A program made the translations under genes and the position numbers. Below, one piece after another: positions 1-8,511 of a DNA stretch of 64,000 nt (its first letter is position 1; the number at the start of each line of letters is the position of its first letter). The stretch spans positions 83,911 through 147,910 of the forward strand of contig JARLJG010000010.1 of assembly GCA_031291325.1 (NCBI GenBank), in the 5' to 3' direction. Source of the DNA: Burkholderiaceae bacterium. Lineage in GTDB: Bacteria > Pseudomonadota > Gammaproteobacteria > Burkholderiales > Burkholderiaceae_D. A model generated the notes under the pieces. It saw nothing but the letters and a program-made list of their open reading frames with translations, was not told where the DNA came from and ran no database searches.

Positions 1-583
1 CGCCCTCGGCGGTTTCGCGCAGGCGCTTGACGGCCAGGCCGATTGCGTCGCCGATAGCGGTTTGTTCGCCGGCCAGGCCGATTGCCGATTCGTCCAGCAG
101 GGTATGCACGGTCTTGCGATCGAACGTCAATGGCGTTTGCAGATACGCATGGGTGCCGAACAGCACCAGCCCGACGCGGTCGCCGACGCGGCGCTCGATG
201 AATTCGCCGGCCAGCGCCTTGATCGCATCGAGGCGGCTCACTTGTCGACCGCCGAGTTCATAGTCCGGCGTTTGCATGCTGCCCGACAGATCGACCGCCA
301 GCATCAGGTTGCGGCCCTGCATCGGCAATTCGACCGGATCGCCGAACCAGACCGGGCGCGCGACGGCCACGACCAGCAGCAGCCACGCCAGCAAGCTCGC
401 CGCCAGCAGCAGCGGGCGGCGCGGCAGCATGCCGGGCAGGGTAGCGCCATCGATGGCAAAGCGATCCAGATGCGGCACCCGCAATGCCGCTTCCTGCGCC
501 TGGGCGGCGCGCGGCAATAGCAGGCGCGGCAGCAGCGGCAGCGGCAATAGCGCGAATATCCAGGGCCACTCGAAATGAATCAT
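1..583 (-). CDS. VWA domain (BatA-like) membrane protein, 3' part missing
   Basis: This gene runs off the left edge of the window, so only the first 194 codons are present. The start at 583 overlaps the stop of the upstream DUF4381 gene in an ATGA junction. The protein begins with a hydrophobic segment (about residues 8-23), has a second one at about 57-76, and then enters a von Willebrand factor A domain. The MIDAS metal-site motif DLSGS is at residues 98-102. This layout is typical of BatA-type proteins encoded with MoxR ATPases and DUF58 proteins. Such systems are thought to assemble or insert metal into envelope complexes, but the substrate here is unknown. The family and operon position are secure; the function is not. 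Confidence 0.85.
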   Translation of the reverse strand, partial: MIHFEWPWIFALLPLPLLPRLLLPRAAQAQEAALRVPHLDRFAIDGATLPGMLPRRPLLLAASLLAWLLLVVAVARPVWFGDPVELPMQGRNLMLAVDLSGSMQTPDYELGGRQVSRLDAIKALAGEFIERRVGDRVGLVLFGTHAYLQTPLTFDRKTVHTLLDESAIGLAGEQTAIGDAIGLAVKRLRETAEG

Positions 584-1062
584 GCTGCTCCCCTGCGCGG
601 CAATTTCTTTATCCAGCGCTCGCTCAAGTCGAATAGCGCGCGCGTGGATTCCGATGCGACTTGCGCTTCCGGCATATACGGCGCGGTCGCCAGCAAGCGG
701 CCCGTGTCCGATGCGAACTGGTTATTTGCGCCCAGCGTGCGATCGAGGAAGGCCAGCCACGCGTCGCCATTCAACGCTGCAACTTCGCGGCGCGGGAAGC
801 GGCTGATTGCCACCCGGCGCAGCAATACCGACAGCGCAATTACGCCGGCTTGCGGCCCGGACGGCAAGCTGCGCAACCCGGCCAATTCCTGCAAGGCCTG
901 ACGCCGCCAGCGATTGTTGCGCCGATGCGCAAACCACCAGAATGCGCCGGCTGCCAGCAAGACAAGCGCGCCCAGCAGCAGCCACCAGCCGGGCGCGGGC
1001 GGCCACCACGAGACGGGCGGCGGCAAATGGATGTCGCGCAATTGGCTCAAGTCGGGATTCAT
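580..1062 (-). CDS. DUF4381 domain-containing membrane protein
   Basis: This 160-residue protein has a Trp/Pro-rich N-terminus, one transmembrane helix at about residues 30-48, and a basic cytoplasmic stretch (RRNNRWRRQ) followed by a helical domain. That pattern matches the DUF4381 family, which is found almost only in MoxR/DUF58/VWA operons. I place the start at the ATG at 1062, because it overlaps the DUF58 stop codon (ATGA) just as the other genes of this operon do. A longer reading upstream would run through the coding end of DUF58. Its role is probably as a small membrane partner of the VWA proteins; this is inferred from context only. Confidence 0.8.
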   Translation of the reverse strand: MNPDLSQLRDIHLPPPVSWWPPAPGWWLLLGALVLLAAGAFWWFAHRRNNRWRRQALQELAGLRSLPSGPQAGVIALSVLLRRVAISRFPRREVAALNGDAWLAFLDRTLGANNQFASDTGRLLATAPYMPEAQVASESTRALFDLSERWIKKLPRRGAA

Positions 1063-1988
1063 GCGTACACTCCCAAGCCGCGCTGCAACGCGCGCAACGG
1101 ATCGTCGGCGGTCAACAGCGGCAGCCAGGTCATCCGATGGCGGCTGCACAATTGTTGTAGAGTTGCTTGTTGGTCGGCATGGCGCTGCCGGTAGCGTTCG
1201 CGCAATTGCTTGTCGGCGGTCGTCAAACTGAGGAATTTCATGCCGTCGCCGACCCGATAGCTTCCCGGCGGCGGCAACTCTGCATCCAGCGGATCGTTGA
1301 TCGCGCCGAACAACACGTTGCTATGGCGCGCCAGTTGCCCCAGATGCGCAATGCCTTGCTCGTCGAGGCCGGAAAAATCGCTCAACAGGCAAATCAGGCT
1401 GCCCGGCTGCGCGACATGCCGCAGGCGGGCCAGCGCCTGCGTCAGGCCGGCGGCGTCGGCGCTCGACGCGCGCTGCTGCCAGGCCGGATGCGCGGCGATT
1501 TGACTAAGCAAATGCAGCAGCGCCGCCTTGCCGCGCTTGGGCCGCAATTCGATGTGGTTGGTTTCCGAAAACACCAGTCCGCCGATGCGGTCGCCCTGGG
1601 AAACCGCGCTCCAGCCCAGCAACGCCGCCGCCTGCGCCGCGCGCACCGCCTTGAATGCGCCTTGCGTGGCGAAAAACATCGGCATGCGCAAATCGACCCA
1701 GACCAGCACCGCGCGCTCGCGTTCTTCGCGGAACAGCTTGGTATGCGGGCGTCCGGTGCGGGCGGTGACGCGCCAGTCGAGCGTGCGCGCATCGTCGCCT
1801 TGCATGTAAGGGCGCACTTCGTCGAATTCCATGCCGCGCCCCTTGAACGGCGAGCGATAATTGCCGCTGCCGGGCGCGAGGATGCGGCCCGCCTGCAAGG
1901 GCAGCGATTCGGCGCCATGGCGCAGCGCGATCAGCGATGGCAGGCCGATGCGGACGACGCCTTCGTCCTTGTTTACTGCATCGGTCAT
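1059..1988 (-). CDS. DUF58 domain-containing protein
   Basis: This 309-residue protein carries the DUF58 signature, beginning with GRGMEFDEVRPYMQGDD and continuing into a DW dipeptide (about residues 60-85). The rest resembles a degenerate VWA fold. The start at 1988 is chosen because it overlaps the TGA of the MoxR gene by the ATGA arrangement; a longer reading extends into moxR. DUF58 proteins accompany MoxR AAA+ ATPases and are thought to act as adaptors between the ATPase and membrane VWA proteins. There is no signal peptide, so it is presumably cytoplasmic. Translation is probably coupled throughout the operon. Confidence 0.88.
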   Translation of the reverse strand: MTDAVNKDEGVVRIGLPSLIALRHGAESLPLQAGRILAPGSGNYRSPFKGRGMEFDEVRPYMQGDDARTLDWRVTARTGRPHTKLFREERERAVLVWVDLRMPMFFATQGAFKAVRAAQAAALLGWSAVSQGDRIGGLVFSETNHIELRPKRGKAALLHLLSQIAAHPAWQQRASSADAAGLTQALARLRHVAQPGSLICLLSDFSGLDEQGIAHLGQLARHSNVLFGAINDPLDAELPPPGSYRVGDGMKFLSLTTADKQLRERYRQRHADQQATLQQLCSRHRMTWLPLLTADDPLRALQRGLGVYA

Positions 1989-2965
1989 GGCACGGGGATC
2001 AGTTGCAGCAGCGCGGCGATGAAGTGATCCGAGCTGTGGCCTTCGGCTTCCGCCTCGTAAGTCAGCAGCACGCGATGGCGCAGCACGTCGAAGGCAATGG
2101 CCTGGATGTCTTCCGGGCCGACGTAATCGCGTCCGGCCAGCCACGCATGGGCGCGCGCGCAACGGTCGAGCGCGATGGTGGCTCGCGGGCTGGCGCCCCA
2201 TTGCACCCATTTCGCCAATTTGGCGTCGTAACGCGCCGGGTCGCGCGTGGCGAGCACGATCTCGACCAGGTAACGCTCCAGGTTGTCGGCCATGAAAATG
2301 CCCAGCACTTCCTGCCGTGCCGCGTGCAGGGACTGGTTGGACAGTTTCGCTGCAGCCGGCACGACGCTACGGGTCGTCTGCGCCGCTTCGCCGCGCACCA
2401 GTTGCAAAATCTTCATTTCGGCGTCGGCATCCGGGTAATCGATTTTGACGTGCAGCAGGAAGCGGTCCAGTTGCGCTTCCGGCAGCGGGTAAGTGCCTTC
2501 CTGTTCGATCGGGTTTTGCGTCGCCATCACCAGGAAGATGTCGGGCAGCGGATAGGTGGTGGTGCCGACCGTGATTTGCCGTTCCGCCATCGCTTCCAGC
2601 AAGGCCGATTGCACCTTGGCCGGCGCCCGGTTCACTTCGTCGGCCAGGATCAGGTTGTGGAATAGCGGGCCGGGCTGGAACTTGAACGAGCCGTCTTGCG
2701 GGCGGAAGATATCGGTGCCGGTGAGGTCGGCCGGCAACAGGTCGGGCGTGAATTGCACGCGATGGAAGTCGCCTTCGATGCCTTCGCTCAAGACCTTGAT
2801 CGCGCGCGTCTTGGCCAGGCCCGGCGCGCCTTCGACCAGCAAATGGCCGTCCGCCAGCAGGGCGATCAACAAGCGGTCGACCAACACTTCCTGACCGATG
2901 ATCTGTTGCGAAATAAGCTGCTTGAGCGAGCCGAAGGCCTGTTGTGCGATGGATTGTTCCGTCAT
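1985..2965 (-). CDS. MoxR family AAA+ ATPase
   Basis: This 326-residue ATPase is the first gene of the MoxR/DUF58/DUF4381/VWA operon. The Walker A motif GAPGLAKT is at residues 46-53. The Walker B region LILADEVNRAP follows about 60 residues later, and the MoxR-typical ATQNPIEQEGTYPLPEAQLDRF segment lies after it (written here as a long known block; its key parts are the sensor-1 ATQNP and the arginine finger region QLDRF). The start is the ATG at 2965; an upstream extension in the same frame is Arg-rich and unlikely to be coding. MoxR proteins act as chaperone-like ATPases with VWA partners. The upstream spacer of about 250 bp has AT-rich stretches suitable for a promoter. Confidence 0.92.
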   Translation of the reverse strand: MTEQSIAQQAFGSLKQLISQQIIGQEVLVDRLLIALLADGHLLVEGAPGLAKTRAIKVLSEGIEGDFHRVQFTPDLLPADLTGTDIFRPQDGSFKFQPGPLFHNLILADEVNRAPAKVQSALLEAMAERQITVGTTTYPLPDIFLVMATQNPIEQEGTYPLPEAQLDRFLLHVKIDYPDADAEMKILQLVRGEAAQTTRSVVPAAAKLSNQSLHAARQEVLGIFMADNLERYLVEIVLATRDPARYDAKLAKWVQWGASPRATIALDRCARAHAWLAGRDYVGPEDIQAIAFDVLRHRVLLTYEAEAEGHSSDHFIAALLQLIPVP

Positions 2966-3217
2966 GCTGAATGCTTTCGTGGTTGATCGAGGTTCGCGCC
3001 GGCGCAAGTATCGGGCTTGCCGACGGCGATGCATATTTATAAAGGGGAATTAAACCAGGCTTAAAACATTTAAAACGCTTAAAACATGAAAGTCGCCGGA
3101 ATTATAAATAATTGGTGTGACAACTAATGGTCATTTGATATGCCGAATGGAAATTTGTTCCGTAAATTTGCATATGAAATTGCATATGTAATCAAACCGT
3201 CATTTTCGTCGGCGACC

Positions 3218-3664
3218 TTACTCCGCCGGCATAATGGATTTGCGCTCGACCGTGGAAGAGAGGATCAGCGAAGTCGAGGTAACGCCGCAGCGGGTCAATT
3301 GTATGATTACTTTTTCCAGCTCCGCGACCGATGGCGCGACCACCTTGACGATGCTGCAATCGTCGCCGGTGATCGAATGGCACTCGACGATTTCCGGCAC
3401 CTGGGCCGCGACCACGGCCACCGGCATATCGTTGCTGCGCCGCGCGACGCGGATGAACGCGGTGATGCCGTAACCGAGTGCCGCCGGGTTGACGTGCGCA
3501 TGGTAGCCGGAAATCACGTTGGCCGCTTCCATGCGCTTGACGCGTTCTGCTACCGCCGGCTGGCTCATATGGATGCGACGACCGATTTCGGCCAGCGTCG
3601 TGCGCGCATCTTGCTGCAAGATGTCGAGAATCTTGCCATCCATCGCATCCAATTCAAGTTTCAT
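3218..3664 (-). CDS. Lrp/AsnC family transcriptional regulator
   Basis: This 148-residue protein has the Lrp/AsnC layout. An N-terminal winged helix-turn-helix (residues 5-60, with LDAMDGKILDILQQDAR opening it and SQPAVAERVKRME as the recognition region) is followed by a RAM ligand-binding domain from about residue 65. It is transcribed divergently from the DMT exporter gene at 3799, with about 130 bp between them. Lrp-type regulators often control a divergent amino acid exporter, so the exporter is the most likely target. Ligand and operator cannot be read from the sequence. Confidence 0.92.
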   Translation of the reverse strand: MKLELDAMDGKILDILQQDARTTLAEIGRRIHMSQPAVAERVKRMEAANVISGYHAHVNPAALGYGITAFIRVARRSNDMPVAVVAAQVPEIVECHSITGDDCSIVKVVAPSVAELEKVIIQLTRCGVTSTSLILSSTVERKSIMPAE

Positions 3665-3798
3665 GGTGAAAGCCGATCATTTCGATTAAATACAAAGTGA
3701 TTCGCGTCGTTTGCCTTGCAATTCCTATTTTAAACCAGGTTCTGGGCGCATACACTATTCTCGTCTATCCGTTAATCCCAGTGTAAACTGTAGCTTTT

Positions 3799-4707
3799 AT
3801 GCGCGCCTTGCCAAAATTATCGCTGCTGGCCCTGCTCACCACCTATCTGGTGTGGGGCTCCACCTATCTCGCCATCCACATCGCGTTGGCGTCGTTTCCG
3901 CCGTTTTTATTGATGGGCACGCGCTTTGGCGTGGCCGGCGGGCTCTTGTTCGGCTGGTTGAAATTGCGCGGCGCGCCCATGCCCAGTTGGCGCGAATGGC
4001 GCGATTGCCTGCTTGTCGGCACTTTGCTGCTGGGCGGCGGCATGGGCTTGACTGCGGTCGGCCAGCAATCCGTTTCTTCCGGCCTGACCGCTGTGTTCAT
4101 CGCCAGCGCGCCGCTGATGCTGGCCTTGTTTGCCGGCTTGTTCGGCGATTGGCCGAGCAAACGCGAATGGTTTGGCATCGCCGTCGGCTTCGGCGGCGTG
4201 GCCTTGCTGGCCGGCGGCGGCAATGTGGTTGCGCATCCGTCCGGCGTGCTGGCCGTATTGGGCGCGGTGGCAAGCTGGACTTTGGGCTCGGTGCTGGCGC
4301 AAAAGAAAATGCGTCTGCCGGCTGGCGCGATGGGTTTTGCCTGCGAAATGCTGATGGGCGGCTTGTCGCTGGTGGTCATCGCGCTGCTGCGCGGCGAGAA
4401 TTTCGCGTTGCAGCTTACCGCTCCCGCGTTCTACGCGTGGCTGTATCTGGTGATCGCCGGCTCGCTGGCGGGGTTTTCCGCGTATATGTATTTGTTGACC
4501 AGGGTTTCCAACGCGCTGGCGTCGAGCTATGCTTACGTCAATCCGGTGATCGCGGTGGTGCTGGGGGCAAGTTTCGCCGCCGAATCGATCAGCGCGCGCG
4601 AAGCGCTGGCGATGCTGATTATCCTGGGCAGCGTGGTCATGTTGACCACGGCCAAAAAAAGCGTGGAGCCGGAAATGACTTCGGAAATGCTCGGCGAAGC
4701 TGGTTGA
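3799..4707 (+). CDS. DMT family (EamA) drug/metabolite exporter, YedA-like
   Basis: This 302-residue protein has ten predicted membrane helices in two EamA repeats. It opens with TYLVWGSTYLAIH, the usual first helix of YedA-type DMT transporters, and a second EamA repeat starts near residue 150. Such proteins export small metabolites such as amino acids at the inner membrane. It is divergent from the Lrp-type regulator at 3218-3664, which supports an amino-acid-like substrate, but the exact substrate is unknown. The start ATG at 3799 gives a full-length family member. The gene ends about 90 bp before the acetyltransferase at 4795. Confidence 0.9.
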   Translation: MRALPKLSLLALLTTYLVWGSTYLAIHIALASFPPFLLMGTRFGVAGGLLFGWLKLRGAPMPSWREWRDCLLVGTLLLGGGMGLTAVGQQSVSSGLTAVFIASAPLMLALFAGLFGDWPSKREWFGIAVGFGGVALLAGGGNVVAHPSGVLAVLGAVASWTLGSVLAQKKMRLPAGAMGFACEMLMGGLSLVVIALLRGENFALQLTAPAFYAWLYLVIAGSLAGFSAYMYLLTRVSNALASSYAYVNPVIAVVLGASFAAESISAREALAMLIILGSVVMLTTAKKSVEPEMTSEMLGEAG

Positions 4708-4794
4708 GTCGAAGCCTGTCCGCAGACGCCGCCGAACCCAGTGCCGGGCGGGGATTGGTTATAATCCCCTCCAACCGGAACGAGGGGTGATAGT

Positions 4795-5283
4795 TTGAAT
4801 ATCGAAATACTGCAGGCCGATTACGGCAATGCCGAACATGCGCAAGCCTTGGTCCGCCTATTGGACATGTATGCGCGCGACGCGATGGGCGGCGGCCACC
4901 CGTTGAGCGAGCAGGTAAAGCAAGCGCTGGTGCCGGCGCTGGCGCGCCGTCCGCATGCGTTCAGCGTGCTTGCCTTTGCCGATGGCGAAGCGGCGGGCTT
5001 GGTCAACTGCTTTGAAGGCTTTTCGACCTTTGCCTGCAAGCCCTTGATTAATATTCACGACGTGGCCGTGGCCGACGCCTATCGGCGGCGCGGCATCGCG
5101 CAACAAATGATGCGCTACGTGGAAAACATCGCGCGTGAGCGCGGATGCTGCAAATTGACGCTGGAAGTCTTGCAGGGCAACCGCAATGCGCAACAAATGT
5201 ATGGCAAGCTGGGTTATGCCGGCTACCAGCTCGATGCGGCGACCGGCGCTGCGCTGTTCTGGCAAAAGGGACTCGACGTCTGA
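4795..5283 (+). CDS. GNAT family N-acetyltransferase
   Basis: This 162-residue acetyltransferase shows the GNAT acetyl-CoA binding loop in the form RRRGIAQQMM (motif R/Q-x-x-G-x-G/A, about residues 97-106). It is followed by the C-terminal NRNAQQMYGKLGY segment (about 128-140) that is usual in this superfamily. Translation starts at a TTG (4795), preceded by a purine-rich AGGGG stretch. A TATAAT hexamer at 4760-4765 lies 30 bp upstream and could be the -10 of its own promoter. The acceptor substrate is unknown. It converges with the ElaA-like gene on the other strand. Confidence 0.88.
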   Translation: MNIEILQADYGNAEHAQALVRLLDMYARDAMGGGHPLSEQVKQALVPALARRPHAFSVLAFADGEAAGLVNCFEGFSTFACKPLINIHDVAVADAYRRRGIAQQMMRYVENIARERGCCKLTLEVLQGNRNAQQMYGKLGYAGYQLDAATGAALFWQKGLDV

Positions 5284-5293
5284 GCCGACGTCC

Positions 5294-5758
5294 TTAGCGC
5301 AGCATTTCCACGTGCGGGATGCCATCTTCGTCGTACGGCTCGGACACGGTTTCAAAGCCGAAGCTGCGATAGAACGCTTCCAGATACTGCTGTGCCGAGA
5401 TGCGGATGCGTAGACCGGGGAATTGCCTTTCCGCGTGTTGAATCGCCAGCGCCAGCATCGCGCGGCCCACGCCGGTGCCGCGCACAGCCGAGGTGTTCAA
5501 TACCCGTCCCAGCGAGACTTCGGGATATTTGACGCCGGGAAAGACGCAGCGCAAGTAAGCCACCAACTGCCGCTGCGCGCCATTGCGCTTCCAGCCGAGC
5601 AAGTGGAACGCTTGCTGGTCGACCCGGTCGATATCCGGGTAGACGCAGTGTTGCTCGACCACGAACACTTGCTGGCGTCGCTCCAGGATTTCGTAGAGAT
5701 CGTCCCTGCTCAAGTCTTCGAAAGAAGACCACTGCCATTCTATTTTCGTTGCATCCAT
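5294..5758 (-). CDS. ElaA-like GNAT acetyltransferase
   Basis: This 154-residue protein matches the ElaA group of GNAT proteins. It has the N-terminal YEILERRQQVFVVEQHC segment (about residues 20-37), the acetyl-CoA loop RGTGVGRAML (about 92-101), and the C-terminal EAFYRSFGFE block. The start is placed at the ATG at 5758 (MDATKIEW). It lies 7 bp downstream of the stop of the M13 peptidase gene, so the two are probably cotranscribed, peptidase first. A longer reading would overlap that peptidase. The substrate of ElaA proteins is unknown. Confidence 0.88.
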   Translation of the reverse strand: MDATKIEWQWSSFEDLSRDDLYEILERRQQVFVVEQHCVYPDIDRVDQQAFHLLGWKRNGAQRQLVAYLRCVFPGVKYPEVSLGRVLNTSAVRGTGVGRAMLALAIQHAERQFPGLRIRISAQQYLEAFYRSFGFETVSEPYDEDGIPHVEMLR

Positions 5759-5765
5759 CGGAAGA

Positions 5766-7808
5766 TCACCAGATATCGACCCGTTTGTCGGCGGGCCGCA
5801 GCGGCGAGCGCTCAGCCGGGCAGGAAAATGCCTGCGCAAATTCCGGCAGATTGGCCAACGGCCCGATCACCCGATATTTGTCCGGCGAATGCGGATCGGT
5901 CGCCAATTGCAGGCGCAGGCGCTCCGGGCGCGTTTCGCCGCGAAAGCTTTGCCCGTAGGCGACGAAAAAGCGCTGCTCGACCGTCAAACCGTCCAGCGGC
6001 GCCGGTTGCGGCTTGCCGGCCAGCGATTTCTTGAGCGCCGCCAGCGCAATCTTCAAGCCGCCGAGGTCGGCAATGTTTTCGCCTTCGGTCAGCTTGCCGT
6101 TGATATGCAGATTGTCGATCGGATTGAACTCGTCGAACTGTTTTTCGATGTTGCCGATGCGGGCCAGGAAGTTCTTTTCGTCGGCCTTGGTCCACCAGTT
6201 CTTCAGGTTGCCGTTGGCGTCGTACTGACGGCCCTGGTCGTCGAACGCATGCGTCAATTCGTGGCCGATGGTGGCGCCGGTATTGCCATAGTTGGCGGCG
6301 GCATCGGCATCGACATGGAACAACGGCGGCTGCAAGATGCCGGCTGGGAACACGATCTCGTTCATGGTCGGGTTGTAGTAGGCGTTGACGGTGGGCGGCG
6401 TCATGTCCCATTCCTTGCGGTCGATCGGCTTGCCCAATTTCGCCAGATTACGCTTGAATTCGAATGCGCTGGCGCGCAGCACGTTGCCGGCGAAATCCTC
6501 CGGCTCGATGCGCAGCGCGCTATAGTCGCGCCAGGTGTCGGGATAGCCGATCTTGACCGTCAAGGTATCCAGTTTTTCCAGCGCGTGCTGCTTGGTTTCC
6601 GGGGTCATCCATTGCAGGCCGTTGATATCGTCGCGCATCGCCGCCTTGATGTTTTCCACCATCTCCAACGCGCCGGCCTTGGCTTGCGGGCCGAAGTATT
6701 TGGCGACATACAATTGCCCCAGCGCTTCGCCGGTCAGGCCGTCGATCGACATCAGCACGCGTTTCCAGCGCGGCGGGATTTCCTTGGTGCCGGCCAGGAT
6801 GCGGCCATAGAAATCGAAACTGGCGTCGACGAAGGGCTTGGACAAATCGTTGGCGCTGTTGCGGATCAAATTCCAGCGCAGATAGGTTTTCCATTGATCC
6901 AGCGGCGCTTGCGCCAACATGCGGTCTGCTTCGGCGAAAAATTTCGGTTGGCCGACATTCATCTCGCCCGGCGCCGGCAAGCCGATTTGCGCGAAGTAGG
7001 CAGGCCAGTCGACGCGCCGATCGACTTGCGCGAAATGCGCCAGATCCATCAGGTGGTAAGTGGCTTGCGGGTCGCGGATTTCGACATTGGTCATCGACGC
7101 CCGCGCCAGCCTGGTTTCCATCGCCAGGACCGTGGCGGCATTGCGTTTCGCCTGCGCCGGCGTGTCGCCCAGCAGTGCGAACATGTGCGCGACATGCGCC
7201 ACGTATTGGGCGCGGATGGTCTTGGTCTTGGCGTCGCTCTTCACGTAATAGTCGCGGTCCGGCAAGCCGAGGCCGCCTTGCGCCAATTGCGGAATGTAGC
7301 GCAGCGTGTTGCGCGCATCCTGGTCGACATAGAAATTGAACAGCGGCGACATGCCCTGCACGGTTTGCGCGGCGATGACCGGCAGCAGCTGGTCGCGGTG
7401 TGAAATTGCCGCGATCTGGGCCAGCTTGTCGGCCAGCGGCTTGAGGCCGGCGGCATCGATCGCCGCTTCATCCATGCCGCTATGGTAAAAAGCGCCGACC
7501 AGCCGCGCTGCCTTGTCTTGATCGTCGGCGCCGGCGGCGGCTTCGACCAGCGTCTTCAAATTGGCCAGATTGCGTTCGCTGACTTCATCGTAGGCGCTAT
7601 AGCGCGAGCGATCCGCCGGGATCGGATTGTCGGCCAGCCATTTTCCGTTCGCAAATTGGAAAAAATCGGTGCATGGATCGGCGCTGCGATCCATCGTTTG
7701 CGCTTCCAGCACCAGGCCGTTGCCGTCATCGGCGGAGCAGGCGGGTTGTCCGTAACAAAGGAAAACGGCGGCGGCCAGCGCCAGGCGGCGGGAGCTTTTC
7801 AGGATCAT
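5766..7808 (-). CDS. M13 family zinc metallopeptidase (PepO/neprilysin-like), exported
   Basis: This 680-residue enzyme begins with a signal peptide (basic N-terminus, hydrophobic core to about residue 20, Cys/Ala-rich cleavage region near CSADDGN). The N-terminal M13 domain contains a DPCTDFFQFANGKW opening. The catalytic domain carries the HExxH zinc motif as GHELTHAFDDQG and the third ligand region ENIADLGG. Both motifs are intact, so it should be active against peptides in the periplasm. The C-terminus ends in VDIW, close to the CxxW ending of the family but with Asp replacing the usual basic residue. It heads a probable two-gene unit with the ElaA-like gene. Confidence 0.95.
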   Translation of the reverse strand: MILKSSRRLALAAAVFLCYGQPACSADDGNGLVLEAQTMDRSADPCTDFFQFANGKWLADNPIPADRSRYSAYDEVSERNLANLKTLVEAAAGADDQDKAARLVGAFYHSGMDEAAIDAAGLKPLADKLAQIAAISHRDQLLPVIAAQTVQGMSPLFNFYVDQDARNTLRYIPQLAQGGLGLPDRDYYVKSDAKTKTIRAQYVAHVAHMFALLGDTPAQAKRNAATVLAMETRLARASMTNVEIRDPQATYHLMDLAHFAQVDRRVDWPAYFAQIGLPAPGEMNVGQPKFFAEADRMLAQAPLDQWKTYLRWNLIRNSANDLSKPFVDASFDFYGRILAGTKEIPPRWKRVLMSIDGLTGEALGQLYVAKYFGPQAKAGALEMVENIKAAMRDDINGLQWMTPETKQHALEKLDTLTVKIGYPDTWRDYSALRIEPEDFAGNVLRASAFEFKRNLAKLGKPIDRKEWDMTPPTVNAYYNPTMNEIVFPAGILQPPLFHVDADAAANYGNTGATIGHELTHAFDDQGRQYDANGNLKNWWTKADEKNFLARIGNIEKQFDEFNPIDNLHINGKLTEGENIADLGGLKIALAALKKSLAGKPQPAPLDGLTVEQRFFVAYGQSFRGETRPERLRLQLATDPHSPDKYRVIGPLANLPEFAQAFSCPAERSPLRPADKRVDIW

Positions 7809-7917
7809 GGCGTGGTTTTTGTACGAAAATAGTCCAACGCGCAGTATAAGCGATCGAAGCGGAAACGGCGGTCGGGTCGTCGTTGCGAGGCCAGGGCAAC
7901 TCCGCTACACTGCCCGC

Positions 7918-8511
7918 ATGCTCGCCAACTTGTCCGACGAAACCCTGATGCTCAGTTACCGCGATGGCGACCTGGCCGCCTTTAGCGAACTGTATCGGCG
8001 TCATCGGCTCGGCTTGTATCGCTTCGTTTCCTGGCGTTCGCCGCGTCAGGACTGGGTCGACGAAATCGTGCAGGATTGCTGGGCCGGATTGCACGGCGCC
8101 CGCGCGCGCTACCAGCCGCAAGCCGCATTCCGCACCTATCTATACCAGATTGCGCACAACCGGTTGCTCGACTTGCTGCGCCAAAAACAAGCGGTGCTGG
8201 CCAGCGAACTGGCGACCGACGACGGTGACGCCACCTTTCAGCACCTGGCCGACGACGCCCAGGAACAAGCGTCGCCCGAGCAACAATTGGAAAACAAGCG
8301 CCGCTTCGCATCTTTGCATGCGGCCATCCGCAGCTTGCCGAGCGAGCAAAAGGAAGCATTGATCTTGCAGCAATTCAATGAATTGAGCCTGGATGAAATT
8401 GCCGATGTGACGGCGGTGCCGATCGAGACCGTGAAGAGCCGCTTGCGCTATGCGATGCAAAAGCTGCGCGCGCAATTGAAAAATTTGACCGCGCAAGGGG
8501 AAGTGGCATGA
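7918..8511 (+). CDS. ECF-type RNA polymerase sigma factor
   Basis: This 197-residue protein has sigma region 2 at about residues 20-90 (FSELYRRHRLGLYRF, then FRTYLYQIAHNRLLDLLR) and sigma region 4 at about 130-185 (LPSEQKEALILQQFNELS, then VPIETVKSRLRYAMQKLR). The start is set at the ATG at 7918; an earlier in-frame ATG at 7807 would add a non-conserved tail across the divergent promoter region. Its stop overlaps the start of the next gene (ATGA, 8508-8511), which encodes a single-pass membrane protein. That arrangement usually signals a sigma/anti-sigma pair. The target regulon is unknown. Confidence 0.92.
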   Translation: MLANLSDETLMLSYRDGDLAAFSELYRRHRLGLYRFVSWRSPRQDWVDEIVQDCWAGLHGARARYQPQAAFRTYLYQIAHNRLLDLLRQKQAVLASELATDDGDATFQHLADDAQEQASPEQQLENKRRFASLHAAIRSLPSEQKEALILQQFNELSLDEIADVTAVPIETVKSRLRYAMQKLRAQLKNLTAQGEVA